Shown here: piece by piece, positions 6,214-11,606 of the stretch
How the letters are laid out: each line of letters begins with the position of its first letter
Position numbering within the stretch: the stretch's first letter is position 1
Assembly: GCA_030916665.1 (NCBI GenBank)
Contig: JAUPWC010000092.1
Location: forward strand, 1-11,606
DNA: 11,606 nt
Direction: 5' to 3'
Origin: Verrucomicrobiota bacterium
Lineage (GTDB): Bacteria > Verrucomicrobiota > Verrucomicrobiia > Opitutales > Opitutaceae
Position numbers and translations under genes: made by a program
The notes under the pieces: model-generated
Database searches by the model: none
What the model saw: the letters and a program-made list of their open reading frames with translations, nothing else
What the model was told of the DNA's origin: nothing

Positions 6214-7032
6214 ATGTTCGCCCGTTTTTCCCGCCGCCTCGCCACCACCTGTCCGCCCGCTGCGCGCGAGCTGGGGCTGCTGCGCGAACATGAGGACATC
6301 GCGAAACGCCACGCCAAGGTGCGCGCCGCGTGGGCCCCGCATCTGGCGGAAAGCCGGAAGGTCATTCTCGAGGTGGCGGAGCGCTGCGACCGGCGGCAGC
6401 GCGTGCTGGTGATCGGTGCCGGCGACTGCCTCGACGTGCCGGTGGCGGGATTGGCGGAGTGTTTTGCCGAGGTCGTGCTCGCCGACATCGTCACCAGCGC
6501 CGAGGTGAGGTGGTGGGAGAAAAAGCTGTCGGGCCAAGTCCGCGGCGCGAACTGGGATGCGAGCGGGGCGCTGGCCGCGCTTGCGGCGGTGCGGAAGACG
6601 GTGGCGAGCCAAGAGGCGTCGGAGATTTTCGCCAAAGCAGACGCCGGGCCGCCGCCGGGCGGGGAGGCGGATCTCATCGTGTCCGCCAACTGTATCTCGC
6701 AGCTCGGCCTCGTGCCCGGCCACTCGCTGCCCGCCTACGACAAGGACAAAGGCCTGCCCGACCGCTGCGCGAAAGCCGCGGCGAAGCGTCACCTCGCGTG
6801 GCTGCAGCAGCAACCCGGCGTGCGCCTGCTGCTCGCCGATGCCGCGCGCTACGACATCGGTCCCGATGGGAAGCAGCTCAAGAAGGAAACCCTGCACGAG
6901 CGCTTCGGCCTGCCGAAACCCGACCGCACCTGGCGCTGGGATCTCGCGCCGATCCCCGAATGGTCACCCGATTTCCACCGCGTGCACGAGGTCGGCGCGT
7001 GGATGTTTGGAGAGAATGTGGTTCGCCGGTGA
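6214..7032 (+). CDS. Putative class I SAM-dependent methyltransferase-like protein
   Basis: A 272-residue soluble protein with no signal peptide or membrane segment. Residues 64-77 read VLVIGAGDCLDVPV, which fits the glycine-rich motif I that ends beta-strand 1 of Rossmann-type methyltransferases. D91 in EVVLADIV fits the acidic residue after strand 2 that holds the SAM ribose, and EADLIVSANCISQL (151-164) fits strand 4. I recognise no substrate-specific motif, so the target is unknown. The C-terminal part is rich in W and P (KPDRTWRWDLAPIPEW). The ATG lacks a clear Shine-Dalgarno. It is transcribed alone, divergent from the M16 operon and convergent with the pilus genes, so context gives no pathway. 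Another NAD- or nucleotide-binding Rossmann protein remains possible. Confidence 0.65.
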   Translation: MFARFSRRLATTCPPAARELGLLREHEDIAKRHAKVRAAWAPHLAESRKVILEVAERCDRRQRVLVIGAGDCLDVPVAGLAECFAEVVLADIVTSAEVRWWEKKLSGQVRGANWDASGALAALAAVRKTVASQEASEIFAKADAGPPPGGEADLIVSANCISQLGLVPGHSLPAYDKDKGLPDRCAKAAAKRHLAWLQQQPGVRLLLADAARYDIGPDGKQLKKETLHERFGLPKPDRTWRWDLAPIPEWSPDFHRVHEVGAWMFGENVVRR

Positions 7033-7146
7033 TGCGGCGGTCGGGCGTTTGACGGCAGACCGGTCCGGGCTGACGCATCCACGGCGCTGAAAAAATCCCG
7101 GAACACCCGGCCGTCGGCCCACAGTCCCGGAGCGCGAAGCGGGCGC

Positions 7147-7623
7147 TCAGTTCGGGAGCTTTACGGTGAGCGAGCTCTGGTTGTAGCCGAAGGTGACCTC
7201 GGTGTCGGCGATGCGCACGAGGCGGATGTAGTAAACGGTGTCGCCGCTGGCGCGCAACGGGATGAGATCAGCTTCCCGATATGAGGCGGAGTTGATCAGC
7301 AGGTGGGTGACGCCGGCACGCTGCACCAGGCCGCTGATGCGCAGGCGGGAGACGGCGTAGGTGAGCACCTGGTCGTCGTCGAGCGTCGTGGGGATGGGCG
7401 TCGTTTCGAGCGGAGTCTCGGGCGTCACGGCCACGGGCAGCGACGGCAGGAGCGAGACAAAGGGATTGGCCGGTTTTTCGGGCAGGGGGGCGGGCTGCAG
7501 GCGGGCATTCAGCAGGGCTTCGATCTTGGCCTTGAGATCGCCGAAGCGATCGGCGCCGGGCTGGGCCGGTCCGACAACCGGCAGCAGGAGGGCACACAGG
7601 AGCAGCGGGAAAAAGTTTTTCAT
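7147..7623 (-). CDS. PilP-like periplasmic pilus/secretion protein
   Basis: A 158-residue protein starting at the ATG at 7623, which overlaps the preceding gene's stop as ATGA. This start is preferred over the open frame further upstream because that part lies out of phase over the preceding gene. Residues 1-20 form a signal peptide (MKNFFPLLLCALLLPVVGPA), with no lipobox cysteine. A short helical stretch (27-44) and a proline-rich linker (45-80) precede a beta-rich domain (82-158) with ISGLV, LINSASYREADLIPL and VRIADTEVTFGYNQSSLTVKL. That layout resembles PilP, which links the PilN/PilO inner-membrane complex to the secretin. The name rests on architecture and on being third in a PilM/N-PilO-X order, not on a strong motif. 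PilP is normally a lipoprotein, so the absent cysteine is a caveat. No secretin gene follows. Confidence 0.6.
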   Translation of the reverse strand: MKNFFPLLLCALLLPVVGPAQPGADRFGDLKAKIEALLNARLQPAPLPEKPANPFVSLLPSLPVAVTPETPLETTPIPTTLDDDQVLTYAVSRLRISGLVQRAGVTHLLINSASYREADLIPLRASGDTVYYIRLVRIADTEVTFGYNQSSLTVKLPN

Positions 7624-8168
7624 GGGCGGCCGAGCATTTCGACGGTGAGGTCCGCGGTCAGGGCTTCGGCCCCCGCCTGGGAGAAACGATAGCTTTTGAC
7701 GCGCACGAGGCGCGGGCCGGTTTCGAGGGCGTGGATATAGGAGAGGATTTGCGGATAGGAGCCGGTCAGCCGGAGCGAGAAGGGGATGGCGAGGAAGGAC
7801 TCCGCGTCGGTGGGCGGCTGAGAGCTGAGCTGCGAGAGGTTGGTGAGCCGCACGCGGGTGTTTTTCTCGAATTGGTAGAAGTAGTCCAGGTTGCCCGCGA
7901 GGTCGGCCTCGGTGGCGAGGTTGCTGTCGATGTAGGCAAGGGCCTTGGTGGCCTCGGAAAATTGTGTCCCGATGCGGGGATGGCTGCTGAGGGAAAGCAG
8001 CATCTTTTCGCCTTCCTGCCGCGTGCGCTCGCTCTCGACGGCGAGATTGCCCCATCGGCGCCAGAGGAACCAGTCGGCGCCGCCGAGCACGAACAGCAGC
8101 ATCACGCTGAGGGTCGCGACGGGATTGCGCCGGGCGACGGCGAGCAGCCATTGGAAGAACGGGCTCAT
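7620..8168 (-). CDS. PilO-like inner-membrane pilus/type II secretion assembly protein
   Basis: A 182-residue bitopic protein: a short cytoplasmic start (MSPFFQWLLAVARRNP), one membrane helix at about 17-36, a helical segment (40-110), then an alpha/beta part including FSLRLTGSYPQILSYIHALE (129-148) and SYRFSQAGAEALTADLTVEML. This topology and the 'LTGSYPQILSYIHALE' strand-helix element are characteristic of PilO/GspM-type ferredoxin-like domains, which pair with PilN beneath the pilus machine. The ATG overlaps the upstream TGA (ATGA), and a perfect AAGGAGG sits 7 bases before it, so reinitiation should be efficient. It is shorter than the Akkermansia PilO-like protein Amuc_1100 (about 317 residues) and nearer to ordinary PilO. 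Confidence 0.78.
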   Translation of the reverse strand: MSPFFQWLLAVARRNPVATLSVMLLFVLGGADWFLWRRWGNLAVESERTRQEGEKMLLSLSSHPRIGTQFSEATKALAYIDSNLATEADLAGNLDYFYQFEKNTRVRLTNLSQLSSQPPTDAESFLAIPFSLRLTGSYPQILSYIHALETGPRLVRVKSYRFSQAGAEALTADLTVEMLGRP

Positions 8169-9823
8169 GGCTTCGCCTCCTTGAGCTTGAAGCTGAGCTC
8201 GAAGTCAAAGGTGTCGGCCTCGACGCGGCGGCTGAAGGAGGTCAGGCCGATGCTCGTGAAGCGGGTGCCGATGAGCGGGTCCTTCAGCATCTGTTGGCGG
8301 CACTGGTCGAGAGTGAGCTTGGCGCGGTCGGAGGGTTCGTGGAGGCTGCCGCGGAGCACCAGCCCGGTCTGGAGGGAGTCGATGCTGTCGATCTGCATGT
8401 TCGCCGGCCGGTTGCGGCCGAGGGCCATCAGCAGTTCCGAGAGGGAGTAGGGCATCGCCATCAGGGCGTGGGCGGAGTCGATCCGGGTGGCGGCGGCGCC
8501 GAGCGCGCGGGTGTCGGCGTCGAGGGCGTCCACCTGGCGCTTGTTGTCGGCGATGCGTTGTTGCCAGCCGGATATTTCGGCCTCCAGGGTGCGGCCAAGG
8601 TAGGTGAGCCAGACCGTGAACACCAGCGCGGCGGTCGCGAGCGTGGCGGCGATGGCGTTGGTGACGAAGCGGCGGCGCACCAGATCGCCGCTGGGCAGGG
8701 CGGCGGAGATGCGGCAGTCCACGCGCCACGGTCCCTGATAGGCCGCGTCGGGCTTGGCGGCGGTCGCCTCGGCGGCGCCCTCGGGCTGGGCCACGAGGCT
8801 GAGCGCTCCGAGCCAGTGTTGGCCGAGCGGTTTCAAATCTTCCGCCGCGTTGATCCCGACGCTGGCCTGCCAGGCGGCACAGTCCAGGACGAGCGGAGAG
8901 CGGCCGATGACCTGGGCGAGCGGCTCGGCGATCCAAGAGAGCGCCGGCGGCAGGTAAGCGCAGTAGATCTCGCCGACGGGCTGGCCGGTGGTCATTTCGT
9001 AGGAGTCCACCAGCGGCTTGAGATCGCGACCGATGGAGCGCACGAACTTCGAGCCCCGCAAAAGCAGTTCATCGTCGTCCTGATGCAGCCGGTCACGGAT
9101 GTCCTCGGCCCGGTCGAGGTTGAACTCACGGCGGGCGGCCTGGACGATCGAGGAAAAACCGTGGCGCACGGGCGCGGGCGTATGCACGCCTTCCTTGCCG
9201 ATGATAAAGGCCACGGTGTGCTCCTGCTCGATGACCACGACGACGACCGCCCGTTTCTCGCCGCTCCGTTTCTGCTGACCGGCGATCGCGCCCAGCAGAG
9301 GCAGGATGCCCAGCTCGAGCCGGTAGGGCAGGAGACGTTGGTCGAGCAGCTGTTGCTGCATGGCCTGCACGTTGGTGTGCGACACGCCGCAGACCAGCAC
9401 CGGGCGCTGGGTGCCTTCGGGGGCGACCTGCTCGCCCTCGAGCGGGCTGAGGGTGAGCAATTTCCACGCGGCCGGGTTCTCGATCTTGTATTGTTCCTGG
9501 ACGAGATCGGGCAGGTAACCGGGGTCGGAGAGGCGCCGGGGCACAATGCTTTCGCGGTGGAGTAGCGCCTCGGGCGGGACGAAGCCCGCGATGGCGGGCA
9601 GCCAGGAAGTCTGTTTCTCGAAATGGGTGGCGAGCCAGTCGCGCAGACCCTCGGCGTCGCTACGGTCGAACTCAGCGGCCACCTCGATGGTCACCGGGCC
9701 GGTGTCGGGACGATCAATGCCCGCCGCCAGAATCTGGTAGGGGTTGACCTCGATCAGAAGGCTTTGACGGGAGTTGCGGTTGTTGAAAAGCACGTCGGGG
9801 GAACGCCGGGCACTATTGGCCAA
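8165..9823 (-). CDS. PilM-PilN fusion-like protein: actin-like domain plus membrane-anchored PilN domain
   Basis: A 552-residue protein with two parts. Residues about 20-345 look like a PilM/GspL-type actin-fold domain (SLLIEVNPYQILAAGI at the start, VVVVVIEQEHTVAFIIGKEGV at 193-213). About 380-552 match PilN: a basic stop, one membrane helix at about 388-408, a helical heptad-like stretch (411-450) and a periplasmic alpha/beta domain. In canonical systems PilM is a separate cytoplasmic ATP-binding protein that holds PilN; GspL has the fused layout seen here. The two phosphate-binding DxG motifs of actin-like proteins are not evident (ExN and an EQEHT stretch stand in their place), so nucleotide binding is doubtful. 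The TTG start at 9823 is weak; GTG at 9793 is an alternative. It is first of three overlapping genes, with the IS about 120 bases upstream. Confidence 0.78.
   Translation of the reverse strand: MANSARRSPDVLFNNRNSRQSLLIEVNPYQILAAGIDRPDTGPVTIEVAAEFDRSDAEGLRDWLATHFEKQTSWLPAIAGFVPPEALLHRESIVPRRLSDPGYLPDLVQEQYKIENPAAWKLLTLSPLEGEQVAPEGTQRPVLVCGVSHTNVQAMQQQLLDQRLLPYRLELGILPLLGAIAGQQKRSGEKRAVVVVVIEQEHTVAFIIGKEGVHTPAPVRHGFSSIVQAARREFNLDRAEDIRDRLHQDDDELLLRGSKFVRSIGRDLKPLVDSYEMTTGQPVGEIYCAYLPPALSWIAEPLAQVIGRSPLVLDCAAWQASVGINAAEDLKPLGQHWLGALSLVAQPEGAAEATAAKPDAAYQGPWRVDCRISAALPSGDLVRRRFVTNAIAATLATAALVFTVWLTYLGRTLEAEISGWQQRIADNKRQVDALDADTRALGAAATRIDSAHALMAMPYSLSELLMALGRNRPANMQIDSIDSLQTGLVLRGSLHEPSDRAKLTLDQCRQQMLKDPLIGTRFTSIGLTSFSRRVEADTFDFELSFKLKEAKP
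8176..8182 (-). promoter_or_regulatory. Strong Shine-Dalgarno for the PilO-like gene
   Basis: AAGGAGG on the minus strand, 7 bases before the ATG at 8168 and embedded in the last codons of the PilM/N gene. It is the only perfect Shine-Dalgarno I found before any gene start in the window, and it supports both the chosen start and translational coupling. Confidence 0.85.
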
Positions 9824-9851
9824 GTTCCTGCGGCGTCAAGGTATCCGCCAT
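9813..9851 (-). other. Possible 12-codon upstream ORF overlapping the PilM/N start
   Basis: ATG at 9851 encodes MADTLTPQELGQ and stops with TAG at 9813-9815, overlapping the TTG start of the PilM/N gene in another frame. It could act as a leader that delivers ribosomes to the weak TTG, or be chance. No Shine-Dalgarno is seen before it. Confidence 0.2.
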
Positions 9852-9863
9852 GCGTGGAAATAC

Positions 9864-9934
9864 GGGGGAAGGGCGAGGCGGGGCAAAGGACGAAGGGCCG
9901 GGGACAAGGGAGGCAGGGTAAAGGGGAAGTTGGG
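9864..9934 (+). other. Polypurine, G-run-rich tract in the leader of the pilus operon
   Basis: About 70 bases of almost pure purine on the plus strand (pyrimidine on the transcribed-message strand), with seven or more G-runs of three or more separated by A-rich spacers (AAGGGC, AAAGGAC, ACAAGGG, AAAGGGG). It lies between the IS left end and the PilM/N start. It could form a G-quadruplex or triplex on the plus strand. No gene is visible here. Confidence 0.5.
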
Positions 9935-9944
9935 ATCTCTTGAA

Positions 9945-9959
9945 CCCGGATTCCGGGAT
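9945..9959 (+). repeat. Left terminal inverted repeat of the IS
   Basis: CCCGGATTCCGGGAT, identical to the complement of the right end. The first 13 bases are themselves a palindrome (CCCGGA-T-TCCGGG). Two further matching bases (AA) outside it belong to the target copies. Confidence 0.9.
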
Positions 9960-10041
9960 AACAAAAACATCGTTTTGCGCCAAGTGAGGCGTCGGCAGAG
10001 TGTTGGGTGTGAAGACCAAGACTGACGACGGGAACAAAACG

Positions 10042-11466
10042 ATGCGGTGGGATTTTCGACGGTTGGGCGATGATCGTCCAGCCGTTTTGCGGGAGAGCGC
10101 GCGGGCGGTCACGCCGTTTGGCGGGTTGGTGGTATTGGTGGAGTTTTGGCGGGAGCTGGGCCTGTTGGCGGCCGTGCGGGAGCGTCTGCCCTTCACCTAC
10201 ACCTCGCCCAACGCCATCGGGGCGGCGGAGACCTTGCTGGCGTTCTGGCTGAGCGTGACCGCCGGGGCCCGGCGCTTTGCCCACGTCAATCTGGTGCGGG
10301 GCGATGTGGCGCTGCGCCAGCTCTTGGGCTGGCGACGCTGGCCGGGGGACGATGCGGTGCGGGACTTCTTCGGGCGCTTTGAGTGGAAGCAGATCGAGGA
10401 GTTCTTCCCGGCCCTGACGCAGTGGCTGCTGGCGAAGCTGCCCACGCAGGTGGTGACCTTGGATTTGGATTCGACGATTTTCGAGCGCTTCGGCCAACAG
10501 GAGGGTGCCCGCAAGGGCTACCATCCGCGCAAGCCCGGCCGGCGCTCCCATCACCCGATCCTGGCGGTGCTGGCCGAGCCGGTGTTCATTCTGCACGCTT
10601 GGTTGCGCCGGGGCGACACCACGGCCGGGCGCGGGGTCCGCGCCTTTCTCACCGAGGCGCTCGCGCTGCTGCCGGCCGGCTGGCAGGTGCGCACGCTGCG
10701 CGCCGACAGCGGCTTCTTTGACGGGGCGTTTCTGGACTTCCTGGAGGAACGGACCCTGCCCTATGTGATCGTCGCCCGGCTGACCACCACGCTGAAGCTG
10801 CGGCTGGCCGGACTCGGCGGCTGGCGCGAACTGGATGGGGACTACGCCGTCACCGAGTTCGCCGCCCGGTTGCAGGGCTGGAGCCGGGAGCGCCGCTTCG
10901 TGGTGGTGCGGGAGCGGATCCGGGAGACGAAGGCGGCGGTCGGCCGCAAGCTGCTCGATGTGCCGGGCTACACTTACCGGCTTTTCGTCACCAACCGCGC
11001 GGAGAGCCCCGAGGGGCTGTGGCGCGACTACAACCGGCGCGCGACCATGGAGCAGCGCATCGACGAACTGAAGCATGACCTGGCGGCCGACGACTTCTGC
11101 CGCCGTAGTTTCTTCGCCACCGAGGCCGCGTTTCGCGCGGTGGTCGCGCTGTTCAACCTGCTCAGCCTTTGGCAGACCGCCACCCGCCCGGCCAGCGCCG
11201 CCTCCGCCGGACCGGGCCAGCCGGCCCGGCATCGCCGCCCGGCCACCTTGCGCACGGAAGTCTTCATCTGCGGCGCCATTGCCGGACGGGACGGCCGGCG
11301 CCCCGTCCTCCACCTCTCGCAAAGTTGGGGCGGCTTGCACACGCGCAAACCCCTCATCGAACAATCCTTGGTGTGGGTTCGAGCTATCCCGCCGCCATTG
11401 CAAAATCCACCCAACCGACAGACCAAACTTTTGCTCAATTCCACCGCCGATCCCACTCAAAATTAA
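10042..11466 (+). CDS. IS1380 family DDE transposase
   Basis: From the ATG at 10042 it has 474 residues. GGGA lies about 8 bases upstream; an in-frame GTG at 10000 would add 14 residues. The RNase H-like triad is visible: TLDLDSTIFERFGQQEGA with D141/D143, RADSGFFDGAFLDFL with D222, and YNRRATMEQRIDELKHD with E337. The spacing and the 'KGYHPRKPGRRSHHPIL' and 'AAFRAVVALFNLLSLWQ' stretches are those of IS1380-type transposases. It cuts at the inverted ends and inserts the element elsewhere. The last 70 or so residues are rich in proline and arginine and may be poorly conserved. The frame is unbroken and both ends are present, so the element looks recently mobile. It is antisense to the surrounding pilus-cluster genes. 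Confidence 0.92.
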   Translation: MRWDFRRLGDDRPAVLRESARAVTPFGGLVVLVEFWRELGLLAAVRERLPFTYTSPNAIGAAETLLAFWLSVTAGARRFAHVNLVRGDVALRQLLGWRRWPGDDAVRDFFGRFEWKQIEEFFPALTQWLLAKLPTQVVTLDLDSTIFERFGQQEGARKGYHPRKPGRRSHHPILAVLAEPVFILHAWLRRGDTTAGRGVRAFLTEALALLPAGWQVRTLRADSGFFDGAFLDFLEERTLPYVIVARLTTTLKLRLAGLGGWRELDGDYAVTEFAARLQGWSRERRFVVVRERIRETKAAVGRKLLDVPGYTYRLFVTNRAESPEGLWRDYNRRATMEQRIDELKHDLAADDFCRRSFFATEAAFRAVVALFNLLSLWQTATRPASAASAGPGQPARHRRPATLRTEVFICGAIAGRDGRRPVLHLSQSWGGLHTRKPLIEQSLVWVRAIPPPLQNPPNRQTKLLLNSTADPTQN

Positions 11467-11472
11467 TCTTCA

Positions 11473-11487
11473 ATCCCGGAATCCGGG
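11473..11487 (-). repeat. Right terminal inverted repeat of the IS
   Basis: ATCCCGGAATCCGGG on the plus strand, a perfect complement of the left end. It begins 6 bases after the transposase TAA and is followed directly by TTAA. Confidence 0.9.
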
Positions 11488-11606
11488 TTAATAGCGGAGA
11501 CGCCACTCCCCGGCCTTGGTGGCGACCGCGCCGCGCAACGCGATTGCCACTTGGCCGCCCCGCTCCTTTCCCGTCACGCGCAACCGCCGGCGCCGGCCGC
11601 GGATCG
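11488..11606 (-). CDS. C-terminal end of an unidentified protein, possibly a pseudopilin or other pilus-cluster gene (partial)
   Basis: Reading leftward from the window edge, 38 codons are open and end at TAA (11490-11488). The peptide ends VAIALRGAVATKAGEWRLRY after an arginine-rich patch (RGRRRRLRVTG). It looks like a genuine beta-rich C-terminus, not noise: the other two minus-strand frames give a stop or low-complexity R/G/P text. It runs in the same direction as the PilM/N-O-P genes, and before the IS arrived it would have ended about 120 bases ahead of them. A pilus or type II secretion role is therefore inferred from position only. I cannot name the family from 38 residues. The IS ends right at the stop codon and leaves this coding region intact. 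Confidence 0.5.
   Translation of the reverse strand, partial: IRGRRRRLRVTGKERGGQVAIALRGAVATKAGEWRLRY

Larger units (their letters stand above)
9945..11487 (+). mobile_element. Complete IS1380-type insertion sequence
   Basis: A 1543-bp element bounded by perfect 15-bp inverted ends, CCCGGATTCCGGGAT at 9945-9959 and its complement at 11473-11487, with one intact transposase between them. Flanks are TGAA on the left and TTAA on the right: a 4-base target duplication with one mismatch, as expected for this family if one copy has mutated. Alternatively the ends came from different insertions. It lies between two genes that read leftward, against the transposase. Confidence 0.88.

Noticed and set aside
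6022..6897. 291-residue minus-strand ORF
   Set aside because: Antisense of the methyltransferase-like gene and running through the BIME; no recognisable motifs.
7090..7112. Terminator for the pilus operon (CCGG-gtgtt-CCGG then T-run, minus strand)
   Set aside because: The T-run is good but the stem is only 4 bp, too weak to call; the hairpin at 7130-7148 has no T-run.
7624..8208. N-terminal extension of the PilP-like protein
   Set aside because: The frame is open, but it overlaps the PilO-like gene out of phase and gives arginine-rich text; the ATG at 7623 follows the ATGA coupling and starts a signal peptide.
8294..9565. 423-residue plus-strand ORF
   Set aside because: Antisense of the PilM/N gene, whose protein has a clear membrane helix and domain layout on the minus strand.
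9754..11460. 568-residue minus-strand ORF continuing across the IS
   Set aside because: Antisense of the transposase and continuous through the IS end and the polypurine tract; composition is typical of a shadow frame.

Overview
This GC-rich window most likely comes from a Verrucomicrobiota chromosome, probably an Opitutaceae-like lineage. That is inferred from the base composition, the gene content (secreted M1 and M16 peptidases, a compact PilM/N-PilO-PilP-like operon) and the abundance of REP-type palindromes with a RAYT gene. No rRNA, tRNA or CRISPR array is visible. The very long plus-strand reading frames over the peptidase and pilus genes are antisense shadows of real minus-strand genes.

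Layout, left to right. (1) 1-2486, minus: a secreted M1 zinc aminopeptidase that runs off the left edge, with only its C-terminus missing. (2) 2531-3232: an island of five related REP palindromes around a RAYT (REP-associated HUH tyrosine transposase, plus strand). It also holds an intrinsic terminator that serves the minus strand. (3) 3241-5991, minus: a two-gene M16 pair. The promoter-proximal gene encodes the catalytic subunit (HLLEH) and the second encodes a partner lacking the zinc site, as in known heterodimeric M16B peptidases. (4) 5992-6213: a regulatory gap with a second, unrelated BIME made of two opposed REPs carrying the classical GTAG tag. (5) 6214-7032, plus: an orphan protein resembling a SAM-dependent methyltransferase. 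(6) 7147-9823, minus: three translationally coupled genes for an inner-membrane pilus or type II secretion alignment platform (PilM-PilN fusion, PilO-like, PilP-like), joined by ATGA overlaps. (7) 9945-11487: a complete IS1380-type insertion sequence with near-palindromic 15-bp ends and an intact DDE transposase on the plus strand. (8) 11488-11606, minus: the last 38 codons of a gene upstream of the pilus genes, with the IS abutting its stop codon.

How the parts relate. The three peptidase genes all read leftward. If the RAYT/REP island is subtracted, the M16 pair and the M1 gene are only about 52 bp apart, so the island may have split a secreted-protease operon. The IS likewise sits between an upstream gene and the pilus operon, at a TTAA that overlaps the stop codon, so it separates transcription without damaging either protein. 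The window is therefore ordinary cell-envelope and protease genes punctuated by three kinds of small repeat (GGTGGA-tag REPs, GTAG-tag REPs, and a short TTCGACAGGCTCA repeat inside a signal peptide) plus one IS. The most noteworthy signal is the RAYT/REP island, whose hairpins covary and whose RAYT stop codon lies inside a REP.
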